Translations under genes and position numbers: made by a program | Assembly: GCA_035627615.1 (NCBI GenBank) | Contig: DASPLL010000025.1 | Span: forward strand, 62,001-126,000 | Direction of reading: 5' to 3' | Length of the DNA: 64,000 nucleotides | From: BRH-c25 sp035627615 | GTDB taxonomy: Bacteria > Bacillota > Clostridia > Lutisporales > Lutisporaceae | The notes under the pieces: generated by a model | What the model was told of the DNA's origin: nothing | The model's input: only the letters and a program-made list of their open reading frames with translations | Database searches by the model: none | In this document: positions 53,644 to 61,587 of the stretch, one piece after another | Layout: each line of letters starts with the position of its first letter | Numbering within the stretch: the stretch's first letter is position 1

Positions 53644-53699
53644 CAACCTTGATTCAGTGCCTCGCATACCCCAGAAGGGATATACGTCACGAGGCACTA
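53630..53699 (-). repeat. 70-bp dispersed repeat, copy D
   Basis: Read on the minus strand: TAGTGCCTCGTGACGTATAT, CCCTTCTGGGGTATGCGAGG, CACTGAATCAAGGTTGTGAT, TATTAACACT. It is the closest relative of both A and B. Palindrome GTGCCTCG / CGAGGCAC inside. Lies upstream of the yesM-type gene. Confidence 0.92.
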
Positions 53700-53793
53700 G
53701 TGCTTATTAACACAACAGCATCTGTGTTCTCTTTTTCATATGGTAATATAATGCTATAATCAAGTAGAAATGTTGGAGTAAGGAGACTTTATA

Positions 53794-53961
53794 ATGGATA
53801 GCAGGACGGAATTCATGAACTGCAAGCTCATGGGTCTGAACCTCAGTGACTCTGTTGTTGAAAGCCTACGTGTGCAGCCGGAGGACCTCAGGGGGGCAAT
53901 AGTATCTCCTTTGCAGGCGGTGGACTTTTCAAAATTGCTGGGGCTTGTGATAAAGGCATGA
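53794..53961 (+). CDS. small protein of unknown function, 55 residues
   Basis: ATG 53794 with a strong AAGGAGA 8 bases upstream; stop TGA at 53961; 19 bases before the deacetylase gene. The protein (contains GLNLSDSVVESLRVQPEDLR and GAIVSPLQAVDFSKLLG) has no signal peptide, helix span or known motif that I recognise. The good ribosome binding site and codon flow support a real gene, possibly co-transcribed with the deacetylase; it might also be a fragment of a larger lost gene. Confidence 0.55.
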   Translation: MDSRTEFMNCKLMGLNLSDSVVESLRVQPEDLRGAIVSPLQAVDFSKLLGLVIKA

Positions 53962-53980
53962 TCAGGTTTGGAGGGAAGCT

Positions 53981-54697
53981 ATGAAAAAAGCTGCGTATGT
54001 GTTTATAGGAATTATATTAATATTATCAGTAGCCTGGTTTTCGATGTATAAAACAATGAATTCCCGGACATTTCAATTCTTTGGAGAGCTTGTCCCAAGA
54101 GTGAACACTGATCAGAAGGTAGTTGCCCTTACCTTTGACGACGGGCCGACGGAAAAGACTGCTGAAATATTGCAGGTACTAGAAGAAGCGGGTATCAAAG
54201 CAACCTTTTTCCTGAAGGGAGGGAGCATGAGTGAATATCCGGATCAAGCCGGGAAAATAGCAGCTGCAGGTCATGAGCTGGGCAACCATACTTATTCTCA
54301 TAACCGGATGATCTTCAAGTCCTATTCGTACATAAAAAAGGAGATTGAGGATACTGATAAACTTATAAGAGAAGCTGGTTATAAAGGAGAAATACACTTC
54401 AGGCCGCCTAATGGAAAAAAGCTTGTACTGCTTCCATACTATCTGAGTAAAAACAGCAAGAGAACGATCATGTGGAATATGGAACCGGATTCATACCCTG
54501 AAATAGCAGGCAGTGCTGAGAAAATCGTTGAGTATGTAAATAACAACATTGAACCTGGCTCAATCATTCTTCTGCATGTGATGTATGACAACGAGGAAAG
54601 AAAATCCCTGGAAGCAATACAAGGTATTGTTTCATCTCTAAGTGAGAAGGGTTATGAATTCAAAACAATCTCTGAGCTGCTGGAATACGGAAAATAG
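53981..54697 (+). CDS. polysaccharide deacetylase
   Basis: 238 residues. N-terminal uncleaved or signal-like helix (residues 5-22) directs it out of the cell. NodB domain: VALTFDDGPTEKTAEIL (catalytic aspartate pair), HELGNHTYSHNRM (metal histidines), FRPPNGKK, and ILLHVMYDN. It removes N- or O-acetyl groups from peptidoglycan or another polysaccharide. Ribosome binding site GGAGGGAAG. Possibly in an operon with the preceding 55-residue gene. Confidence 0.92.
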   Translation: MKKAAYVFIGIILILSVAWFSMYKTMNSRTFQFFGELVPRVNTDQKVVALTFDDGPTEKTAEILQVLEEAGIKATFFLKGGSMSEYPDQAGKIAAAGHELGNHTYSHNRMIFKSYSYIKKEIEDTDKLIREAGYKGEIHFRPPNGKKLVLLPYYLSKNSKRTIMWNMEPDSYPEIAGSAEKIVEYVNNNIEPGSIILLHVMYDNEERKSLEAIQGIVSSLSEKGYEFKTISELLEYGK

Positions 54698-54702
54698 CTC
54701 GT

Positions 54703-55479
54703 TCAGCAGTGGCGAACACGCTCACTTATATATGCCTGATAGGCCAGTTCACTTATAAAGCTGTTGGTTTCCACCACATCTGTCTTTTCAGAAAGCACAC
54801 AGAGTATGAAAGGGCTCTCGGCATAAATAATACCTGCATCATGGGTTATTCCGGTATCCTCTCCTGTTTTATGTGCAACCTCAACCTCCTCATCAAGCTT
54901 TGCAGGAAGCTTATGGTTCAATTGCTGCAGCTTAAGGATATCAAGCATCTGTTTGCTTGCAGCGGGTGAAATGAGCTTACCCTGCCACATCAGCTCAAGC
55001 AGCATACCGACGTCTTTAGCTGATATCACATTTCTTGCTCCTTTTTTATCGGCCTCCATATCAAAAAGAAGACGGGCAAGGAATGTATTTTTTAATCCCA
55101 ATTCCTGCATATATCCATTGATGCTATCAAAACCTAAGCGTTTTATCAACAAATTGGTGGCAGTATTATCACTTAATATGATCATAAGCGTGCACAGATC
55201 CTCTATTGTCACTTCCAATCCGCTGTGCATGTAGGAAAGAGCGCCGCAGGAGGGCATCTTGTCGTCATCACATAGTATTATTGTATCATTTTTTGTAATT
55301 TTTCCACTCTCTATCTGATGAAATGCCTCAACGAGGATAGGCACCTTGATCACACTGGCGGATATAATACTCTTATTCTCATTGTGCGATAGGGTCACAC
55401 CCGTGGAAAGATTCTTATAGTATATGCCTATTGTGCCTTTCAGTCTTTCTGCATTGTCAAATAAGTAGTTTTCAAACAA
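54703..55479 (-). CDS. class A beta-lactamase-related serine hydrolase
   Basis: The start is proposed at TTG 55479, because AAGGGGGA lies just upstream; the open frame continues to 55581 but through a palindromic operator. 258 residues. Motifs: active serine SASVIK (SxxK), SDN in IILSDNTATNLLIKRLG, and HKTG in VAHKTGEDTG. No signal peptide is visible with this start, so it may be cytoplasmic, or a peptidase/esterase of this fold rather than a resistance enzyme. Convergent with the deacetylase gene. Confidence 0.85.
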   Translation of the reverse strand: MFENYLFDNAERLKGTIGIYYKNLSTGVTLSHNENKSIISASVIKVPILVEAFHQIESGKITKNDTIILCDDDKMPSCGALSYMHSGLEVTIEDLCTLMIILSDNTATNLLIKRLGFDSINGYMQELGLKNTFLARLLFDMEADKKGARNVISAKDVGMLLELMWQGKLISPAASKQMLDILKLQQLNHKLPAKLDEEVEVAHKTGEDTGITHDAGIIYAESPFILCVLSEKTDVVETNSFISELAYQAYISERVRHC

Positions 55480-55500
55480 AGCACATTCCCCCTTTTTACG

Positions 55501-55528
55501 TAAATCATTATCAATTGATAATGATTTA
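55501..55528. promoter_or_regulatory. perfect 28-bp palindrome upstream of the beta-lactamase-like gene
   Basis: Each half is TAAATCATTATCAA or its complement with no spacer, so the site is fully symmetric. The half contains TCATTATCA, which resembles half of a Fur-type box but in inverted order. It lies 22 bases from the proposed TTG start and could be the operator of that gene. The protein that binds is unknown. Confidence 0.7.
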
Positions 55529-55574
55529 CAATGTGTACACGTTGATAATTCACAATTCATATTATCATTTGCGA

Positions 55575-55603
55575 TTGACAAAACTAAAAAAATGTTATAT
55601 TAT
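55575..55603 (+). promoter_or_regulatory. strong promoter with no gene directly downstream
   Basis: TTGACA (55575-55580), 17-bp spacer, TATTAT (55598-55603), facing right. Transcription would begin near 55610 and end at the terminator at 55694-55734. Confidence 0.75.
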
Positions 55604-55609
55604 ACCATT

Positions 55610-55734
55610 AAAAGATGAATTTAATATGTGTTATGGAACAGGCGGTGAAAATCTATCCTCGCCGGGCTAACATATTTAGCAGCAAGCATATAAACTTGTG
55701 GGACTATAAAAAATCTGTCCTGCAAGTTTTTTTT
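55610..55734 (+). ncRNA. candidate small RNA, about 125 nt
   Basis: Bounded by a strong promoter and an intrinsic terminator. It contains two further small hairpins: GGCG (55643-55646 region) with CGCC around GTGAAAATC, and GCTAA / TTAGC at about 55662-55677. The only frames inside are short and lack ribosome binding sites. No known riboswitch class was matched, and there is a terminator rather than a gene at its end. It lies in the 462-base gene-free stretch 55480-55941. Confidence 0.55.
55694..55734 (+). terminator. terminator of the candidate small RNA
   Basis: ACTTGTGGGAC (55694-55704) pairs with GTCCTGCAAGT (55717-55727) with two wobble pairs, followed by eight T residues. Confidence 0.85.
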
Positions 55735-55854
55735 CTGGAACCCTGTGTGAGCATTACCGGAAATCTTCTTCCTGTGATTATAATACCATATTATGTAATA
55801 AAGTAGTAGGCATCAAATAAATATCAGTACGGTTCCGATGCCTTACCCGATGAA

Positions 55855-55914
55855 AATGACCAAGTGGTCATTGACTATTGGTTAAATATGTTATATAATG
55901 ACCATATGGTCATT
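55855..55914 (+). promoter_or_regulatory. efflux operon promoter bracketed by two TetR-type operators
   Basis: Promoter TTGACT (55871-55876), 17-bp spacer, TATAAT (55894-55899). Operator 1, AATGACCA-AG-TGGTCATT (55855-55872), overlaps the start of the -35; operator 2, AATGACCA-TA-TGGTCATT (55897-55914), overlaps the end of the -10. Centres are 42 bp apart, about four helical turns. The tetR gene closing the operon is the natural source of the repressor. Confidence 0.85.
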
Positions 55915-55941
55915 TGATGAAACGTAAGGGGGAAATACTGG

Positions 55942-56646
55942 ATGGAACCTATTATTACAATAAAAGACGTAGTAAAAGAATATGTAATGGGAGAGGTAAA
56001 AATAAGAGCTGCCGACGGGATTTCCTTTGAAGTCGGCCAGGGAGAGCTGGTTGTCGTACTAGGACCCAGCGGAGCAGGCAAAAGTACCGTGCTTAATATC
56101 CTGGGCGGTATGGATTTTCCTACCTCTGGAGAGGTCTGGGTCAACGGGAGGGATATAGCAAGGTTCAATCAGAATGAGCTGACAATGTACAGGAGGAAGC
56201 ATATAGGCTTTGTATTCCAGTTCTATAATCTGATGCCTAACCTTACCGCATTGGAGAATGTTGAGATAGCAGCCCAGATTTGTGATGATCCCATGGATGC
56301 GGTTTCAGTATTGAATAATGTGGGCCTTGGCGAAAGAATGGCTAATTTCCCGGCCCAGCTTTCAGGCGGTGAACAGCAGAGAGTCTCAATAGCCAGGGCG
56401 GTTGCAAAGAATCCTACACTGCTTCTATGTGATGAGCCAACCGGCGCCCTGGATTACATGACGGGCAAGTCCATTCTGAAGCTGCTCCGTGATGTTAACC
56501 GTGATTTTAAGAAAACAGTGATAATAATTACTCATAACAGTCCCATTGCTCAAATGGCGGATAAGGTGGTCAAGATCAAGAACGGGAAGGTAGAGGCAGT
56601 GAAATTGAATGAAAACCCGGTACCGATAGAAAGGATTGAATGGTAA
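55942..56646 (+). CDS. ABC efflux ATP-binding protein, MacB/LolD type
   Basis: 234 residues. Walker A GPSGAGKST, signature LSGGEQQRVSIARA, Walker B LLLCDEPTGALD, H-loop in IIITHNSPIA. ATPase of the MacB-type mechanotransmission family. The stop overlaps the permease start by 7 bases. First gene of a four-gene operon (ATPase, permease, adaptor, TetR). Confidence 0.95.
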   Translation: MEPIITIKDVVKEYVMGEVKIRAADGISFEVGQGELVVVLGPSGAGKSTVLNILGGMDFPTSGEVWVNGRDIARFNQNELTMYRRKHIGFVFQFYNLMPNLTALENVEIAAQICDDPMDAVSVLNNVGLGERMANFPAQLSGGEQQRVSIARAVAKNPTLLLCDEPTGALDYMTGKSILKLLRDVNRDFKKTVIIITHNSPIAQMADKVVKIKNGKVEAVKLNENPVPIERIEW

Positions 56647-59024
56647 TGTGGATCTTTTTGAAGAAGTTTTACAGGGATCTGGGAGAATCGAAGGGACAAT
56701 TCATATCCGTTCTTGCTGTGGTCATTATAGGTGTAATGTTTTATACCGGACTGAATTCTGCACTTGAAGGCCTTTCGGGAGCAGGGAACAGGTACTTTAC
56801 AGAATACAGGCTGGCAGACATATGGAGCTCTGTATATCGCGCTCCGGAAGGAGTAGTCAAAAGGATCGAGGATGTTTCCGGCGTAAAGATGGTGACGGGC
56901 AGAGTGGTGCAGGATGTGAGGATAAGCATGGAAGACAGAAACGCAATGGTCAGGCTTATTTCTCTTCCTGATAATAAAAAGAAGATTGTCAATGACATTC
57001 AGTTAAAGTCCGGCAGCTATTTTTCAGACGATGCCGGAAATCAATGCATAGTATCCGATGATTTTTTCAGGGCCAACAATCTTACAATGGGGCAGATAAT
57101 CGAACCTATTATCAATGGAGACCGGGTGAAGCTGAAGGTGATAGGCACTGCCAAGAGTCCCGAATATACATATGAAATCCGGGAGGCAAACGAATTGATA
57201 CCAAACCCTGAAAAATTCGGCGTGGTTTACGTAAAGAAGTCATATCTTCAGGCAATACTGGATTTTAAAGGCTCAGTAAACGATATCAGCGTATTATTGA
57301 ACCAGGATGGCGATGTTAAAAAGGTCAAGGAAGAAATGAAAAAAGTATTGAGGCAGTATGGATTGACCAGTACTGTGGAAAAAAAGGATCAGCTCAGCTA
57401 CAGCATGTTCAGTTCAGATGTAAAATCGTTAAAATCTCTGGCGGCAATTTTCCCGATGCTTTTTTTCATTGCATCCGCGGTGATAATCTATATAACAATG
57501 ACAAGAATGATCGAGAACCAGCGAACGCTCATGGGGGTCCTCAAAGCCCTGGGTTACAGCAATCTGAATATCATGCTTCACTACCAGACCTATCCTATAC
57601 TGGTCGGAGTGCTGGGAAGCATTGCCGGATCGCTGATGGGAGTCTTTGTAGTTGGTGAAGCCTTACTCAATCTATTCAATACAATATATAATCTTCCTAC
57701 CGTAGAGACTACGGCCCATCTGGAGCTGATACTTCCGGCTGCGGTATTGGCACTGCTTTTCTGTGTTGTCGCGGGCTATAATGCGTGCAGGAAAGAACTC
57801 AGACTGGTCCCGGCAGAGTCTATGAGGCCGAAGCCTCCTGCCTCCGTAAGAAAAATGTTACTGGAAAATCTCCGGCTGCTCTGGCAGAATATTAACTTCA
57901 GCTGGAAAATTATACTGAGGAATCTATTCCGGTATAAAAGACGTTCTGCAATGGCTTCCATGGGGATAATCTTTTCAATGATGCTGCTTCTTGTTGCTTT
58001 GGCATTCCAGAACTCGATGGATAACTTGATGGATATGCAGTTCAATGAAATTCAGAAATTTGATATAAAGGTCATTTTCTCGAAGATAATGGACATAGAC
58101 GAACTGGGTTATATACGGAGCATGGACCATATCGGATCGGTTGAGCCGATACTGGAGAGCGGTATGGAGATTACCAGCGGATGGCGGAAGAAGGATATCG
58201 GGATCATAGCCCTTGACAGAGAATCAGAGCTATATGGTGTTTCCGATGTTGAAGGCTATCCTGTGGAAATACCCCTGGAAGGAATACTGCTTCCGGCCCG
58301 TTTGATGGATACATTGGGCCTTCAGGTCGGAGACAAAGTATACCTGAGGTCCTTTTACCCCGGAAAGAATGAGGATAGGGACAAAAAAGCGGTGACCGTA
58401 AAAGGGATCACGTCGCAGTATATCGGTCAAAGCGCAATATGCAGTACTGATTATCTCAATTATCTGCTCAGGGAAGGAATGGTGACAAATGCCGCCTATA
58501 TCAGGCTTGAAGACCTCAAGTATGAGAAGGAAGTAATAGAAAGCCTGAAGGATATTTTAAACGTAAGCACTATCCAGTCGAAATCGGAGGTAGTGGCCAA
58601 TACAAAAAAAACCTTGAAATCAATGAGCGGCATTATAGTTACCATGGTACTCGGAGCGGGTATCCTGGCCTTTGCGGTTATATATAACATTACCAACATC
58701 AATATCTTTGAGCGCAGAAGGGAGATCGCAACTCTTTCGGTGCTTGGGTTTACCACCCGGGAGCTCAGGAGCCTGGTGTTCAATGAAAACTTCTTTCTCA
58801 GTACCTTCGGGATATTGGTGGGAATTCCTCCTGGAAGATATCTTGCGGATATTGTTATAACAATGCAGGCGAATGATAATTTGATGCTGCCCGCAGTTCT
58901 CAAGCCTTCAAGCTATTTTATAGCTGTAGTGCTGATCGGTATCTTCACATTATTGGCTAACTTATTGCTTGTGAAGAAAATCCAGGATATTAATATGGTA
59001 GAATCGTTGAAAAGCGCGGAATAG
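56640..59024 (+). CDS. FtsX/MacB-type ABC permease
   Basis: 794 residues; ATG 56640, or the third codon ATG 56646. One helix at ~20-40, an extracytoplasmic domain, and two FtsX modules: helices at about residues 265-420, and again at about 660-790 with IVTMVLGAGILAFAVIYNI and the family-typical RREIATLSVLGFTTRELRSL. The duplicated build is typical of Gram-positive exporters of lipids, peptides or drugs. Co-transcribed with the ATPase; the adaptor gene follows after a heptad-armed repeat. Confidence 0.93.
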   Translation: MVMWIFLKKFYRDLGESKGQFISVLAVVIIGVMFYTGLNSALEGLSGAGNRYFTEYRLADIWSSVYRAPEGVVKRIEDVSGVKMVTGRVVQDVRISMEDRNAMVRLISLPDNKKKIVNDIQLKSGSYFSDDAGNQCIVSDDFFRANNLTMGQIIEPIINGDRVKLKVIGTAKSPEYTYEIREANELIPNPEKFGVVYVKKSYLQAILDFKGSVNDISVLLNQDGDVKKVKEEMKKVLRQYGLTSTVEKKDQLSYSMFSSDVKSLKSLAAIFPMLFFIASAVIIYITMTRMIENQRTLMGVLKALGYSNLNIMLHYQTYPILVGVLGSIAGSLMGVFVVGEALLNLFNTIYNLPTVETTAHLELILPAAVLALLFCVVAGYNACRKELRLVPAESMRPKPPASVRKMLLENLRLLWQNINFSWKIILRNLFRYKRRSAMASMGIIFSMMLLLVALAFQNSMDNLMDMQFNEIQKFDIKVIFSKIMDIDELGYIRSMDHIGSVEPILESGMEITSGWRKKDIGIIALDRESELYGVSDVEGYPVEIPLEGILLPARLMDTLGLQVGDKVYLRSFYPGKNEDRDKKAVTVKGITSQYIGQSAICSTDYLNYLLREGMVTNAAYIRLEDLKYEKEVIESLKDILNVSTIQSKSEVVANTKKTLKSMSGIIVTMVLGAGILAFAVIYNITNINIFERRREIATLSVLGFTTRELRSLVFNENFFLSTFGILVGIPPGRYLADIVITMQANDNLMLPAVLKPSSYFIAVVLIGIFTLLANLLLVKKIQDINMVESLKSAE

Positions 59025-59030
59025 TGGAAA

Positions 59031-59137
59031 GATACGAGATACGAGATTCGAGATGCGAGGGAAACTTGGGTATTCCTTACGTGTCCTGATAAGGAATACC
59101 CGAACTTTCTCGTATCTCGCATCTCGCATCTCGTATC
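59031..59137. repeat. heptad-armed inverted repeat, copy 2
   Basis: Left arm 59031-59059: heptads GATACGA, GATACGA, GATTCGA, GATGCGA and a final G. Right arm 59109-59137 is the complement of GATACGA, GATGCGA, GATGCGA, GATACGA, G. Inner pair GGGTATTCCTTA (59068-59079) and TAAGGAATACCC (59090-59101). About 45 of the 107 bases can pair on each side. It lies inside the efflux operon, only 6 bases after the permease stop. Confidence 0.95.
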
Positions 59138-59142
59138 TGTAG

Positions 59143-59163
59143 AAGATTGCTTCGCAATCTTCA
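59143..59163 (+). repeat. small hairpin before the adaptor gene
   Basis: GAAGATTGC - TTC - GCAATCTTC, a perfect 9-bp stem just before the ribosome binding site of the adaptor gene. It may insulate translation of the two halves of the operon. Confidence 0.7.
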
Positions 59164-59182
59164 TAATATAGGAGGTCAAATC

Positions 59183-60421
59183 ATGAAAAAGAAAAGGATA
59201 TGGACTTCAGGCATCGGTATCGTCCTGGTAGCTTCTCTGGTATTGGTGGTTTTTTCAAATCAGGGAGCAGAAGTAGCTGTAACCGGTGTGAAAAAGGGGG
59301 ATATAAAAAAATATGTGGAGGATATAGGGACTGTCAAGTGCAAAGAGCTTAAGACCGTTAGTATTGAAGGTAGCGGATTGATACAGAATGTACCTGTGGA
59401 AGTAGGACAGCAGGTGAGGCAGGGAGACCTGCTCTTAAGCATGGAAAAAACGGAGCTTGAAATACAGCTCAGGAATATGGACGAGAAAATAAAGGAAATT
59501 GAAGCGAGCCTTGAGGGAAGCGAAATAAAAAATTATGCCACAACGGTCGAAAAGGCAAGAATTGCTGTTCAGCAAGCGGAGGATGCATATGAGCTGGCTC
59601 TGGATGACTATGATGATGCGAAGGTCCTTGCTGAAGCAGGAGCGGTAAGCAGTGAGGAGCTCAAACAAAAGGAAGCTGTATTGAAAAATGCGCAGGCTCT
59701 TATGGATACTGCCAAAATTGACCTGCAGCAGATTGAAGCCAATACTCCCGACAGTGTCAAGGCTGTATATAAGGCACAGCTTGAGCAGGTAGTGCTGAGC
59801 AGGGAAAGCATATTGCACAGCCTGGAAAAGCAGGAGGTGAAAGCTCCTATAGACGGTGTTGTGCTGGAAAGAAATGTAGAGGCCAATACGGTAGGGATAC
59901 CCGGAACTGTTGCATTCACAATAGGAAATGTGGACAGCATGGAGATCGAAGCCTATATCCTTGCGGATGATGCCGCAGATATCAGGCTTGGGAACGAGGT
60001 TGAGATAATTGAAAGGTCTGAGAAAAAGCAGGTTTTTGAAGGCAAGGCGGTAAAAATAGCGCCCAGCGCCGTGGAGGTAACCTCCTCCCTTGGAGTCAAC
60101 CAGAAAAAGGTCAAAGTCACCATTGAGCCTCTGAAGCTTCTGGATCAATTGAAACACGGCTATGAAACGGATGTAAGGATAATAACCGAAAGGAAGAACG
60201 GTGTTGCAGTAGTACCTCTAAGCTCTGTGTTTGATTACAAGGATAATAACTGTGTATTTGTCGTGGTTGACGGAAAAGCGGTGCTGAGGGCTGTAGAGAA
60301 AGGTATAGAGGACGAAGAGTCTGTAGAGATCATTGACGGTCTGAAGGAGGGGGAACTGGTCCTGTCCGAGCCGGACATAAGCATTAAGGAAGGCATGAAG
60401 ATAAAGCTGATTACAGAATGA
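59183..60421 (+). CDS. efflux adaptor, HlyD/MacA-type membrane fusion protein
   Basis: 412 residues from ATG 59183 after TAGGAGG. Membrane anchor at residues ~6-24, a lipoyl-like half motif (VEVGQQVRQGDLLLSME), a long coiled coil (residues ~88-200, rich in E/K/A), the second lipoyl half (VKAPIDGVVLERNVEANTVG) and beta-barrel domains. In Gram-positive cells such adaptors work with MacB-like permeases without an outer-membrane channel. Confidence 0.95.
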   Translation: MKKKRIWTSGIGIVLVASLVLVVFSNQGAEVAVTGVKKGDIKKYVEDIGTVKCKELKTVSIEGSGLIQNVPVEVGQQVRQGDLLLSMEKTELEIQLRNMDEKIKEIEASLEGSEIKNYATTVEKARIAVQQAEDAYELALDDYDDAKVLAEAGAVSSEELKQKEAVLKNAQALMDTAKIDLQQIEANTPDSVKAVYKAQLEQVVLSRESILHSLEKQEVKAPIDGVVLERNVEANTVGIPGTVAFTIGNVDSMEIEAYILADDAADIRLGNEVEIIERSEKKQVFEGKAVKIAPSAVEVTSSLGVNQKKVKVTIEPLKLLDQLKHGYETDVRIITERKNGVAVVPLSSVFDYKDNNCVFVVVDGKAVLRAVEKGIEDEESVEIIDGLKEGELVLSEPDISIKEGMKIKLITE

Positions 60422-60491
60422 TAAAAGAATGCTATAATAGGCCTGGTAATGCAGGCTTGAATAGAAATTAAAAGAGGGAGATGCAGTACAA

Positions 60492-61112
60492 ATGTACGAT
60501 ACCTTTGAAAATCTGCCGGAAAGTAAGAAGGAACATATTATACAGGTATGTATCGAGGAATTTGCCAAGAATGGTTATAAAAATACTTCTACAAATACTA
60601 TTGTAAAGAGGCTGGGTATATCAAAAGGCGTATTGTTTTTATATTTCAAGAGTAAGAAGAATTTATTCATATATATTGTTGACTATCTCACAGAGTGTCT
60701 TACAAATGATTTTTTTAAACGTTACTCAGATTCAAAGCAGATAGAGTTTATAGATATTTTTGACCAAATGGGCGATTTCTATAATGTACTTTTACAGGAT
60801 AATCCATATGTTATAGTATTTATACTGGAAGCGGTTCTGAATACCCCGTCGGAACTCAGGGAAGAAATCCTATCCAAGCATGACCTTGCTCATGAACGGT
60901 TACTGGAAAAAATGAAAATGAATAACCTGCGGAAGGACATTGATACACAGCTGGTCTTGGATTTGATGCATATGGCATCCTACCATATCGGACAGAAGAT
61001 GCTCAAGGAGTACGGCGGTGAGATGGATTTTTTTAAAAAAAACACTGATGAATATATTAAATTATTTAATCAATATGTAGATATAATAAAATATGGTGTA
61101 TATAGAAGATAG
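60492..61112 (+). CDS. TetR-family transcriptional regulator
   Basis: 206 residues. N-terminal HTH KEHIIQVCIEEFAKNGYKNT, IVKRLGISKGVLFLYFKSKK; the C-terminal ~145 residues are the ligand-binding domain. Ribosome binding site AGAGGGAG. Closing gene of the efflux operon; likely binds the paired TGACCA-N2-TGGTCA operators at the promoter at 55.9 kb and lifts repression when it meets the exported compound. Confidence 0.93.
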   Translation: MYDTFENLPESKKEHIIQVCIEEFAKNGYKNTSTNTIVKRLGISKGVLFLYFKSKKNLFIYIVDYLTECLTNDFFKRYSDSKQIEFIDIFDQMGDFYNVLLQDNPYVIVFILEAVLNTPSELREEILSKHDLAHERLLEKMKMNNLRKDIDTQLVLDLMHMASYHIGQKMLKEYGGEMDFFKKNTDEYIKLFNQYVDIIKYGVYRR

Positions 61113-61134
61113 AAAAGATGCGACCGCATCTTTT
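61113..61134 (+). terminator. terminator after tetR gene
   Basis: AAAAGATGC - GACC - GCATCTTTT directly after the tetR stop; T-rich tail CTTATTT. Confidence 0.75.
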
Positions 61135-61135
61135 C

Positions 61136-61510
61136 TTATTTCACTTTTTCTATTTTAGTAATATTCAATTGACCGTCTTCATTCGATTCATACGAGAATC
61201 TGACCAGATCCCCATCCTTGATACCTTCCAGCTGGTCAAGCACATCTGTTACCCTGAAGGCTAAAGTATCTTCGGGATTTATCTCAATTTCAACCGAGTT
61301 ATTATCAATTCTGCCGTTCAATATGCCCTCTGCGTCAACTGCTTTTGCGGCAATTTTAGCGGCCGGTTCAGTGACGGTGGGAGCAATCTGAAGAACAGGC
61401 GGAGTTGGTTCGGGAGCAATTGCTTCAGGCTGCATGGAGGCTGTTGCGCATCCGGAAAGTACTGCAACAAGCACAGTTAATACTATTGTGATTATAAACA
61501 TTTGTCCCAT
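61136..61510 (-). CDS. small lipoprotein of unknown function
   Basis: 124 residues from ATG 61510 after GAGGTG. Signal peptide with lipobox LSGC, a proline/alanine-rich linker (residues ~25-60, EPTPPVLQIAPTVTEPAAK), then a small beta-rich C-terminal domain (NGRIDNNSVEIEINPEDTLA ... LVRFSYES). It is presumably anchored on the outer face of the membrane. Not recognised as a known family; function not inferable. Confidence 0.75.
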   Translation of the reverse strand: MGQMFIITIVLTVLVAVLSGCATASMQPEAIAPEPTPPVLQIAPTVTEPAAKIAAKAVDAEGILNGRIDNNSVEIEINPEDTLAFRVTDVLDQLEGIKDGDLVRFSYESNEDGQLNITKIEKVK

Positions 61511-61587
61511 ACAGTTCACCTCTTTATATGGATTTATATATAAGACGACGGATACAATTTGAAAGTTCCAAAGAATTCTGAAATCAT

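Noticed and set aside
53519..53759. Short plus- and minus-strand frames over repeat D, similar in sequence to the extension at 37.5 kb
   Set aside because: The similarity of the predicted peptides comes from the shared non-coding repeat, not from a conserved protein.
55640..55680. Cobalamin riboswitch suggested by GGTGAAAATC
   Set aside because: The flanking conserved elements (AGGGA, the CCGCNACTGT box and the kissing loop) are missing, and the transcript ends in a terminator with no B12 gene following.
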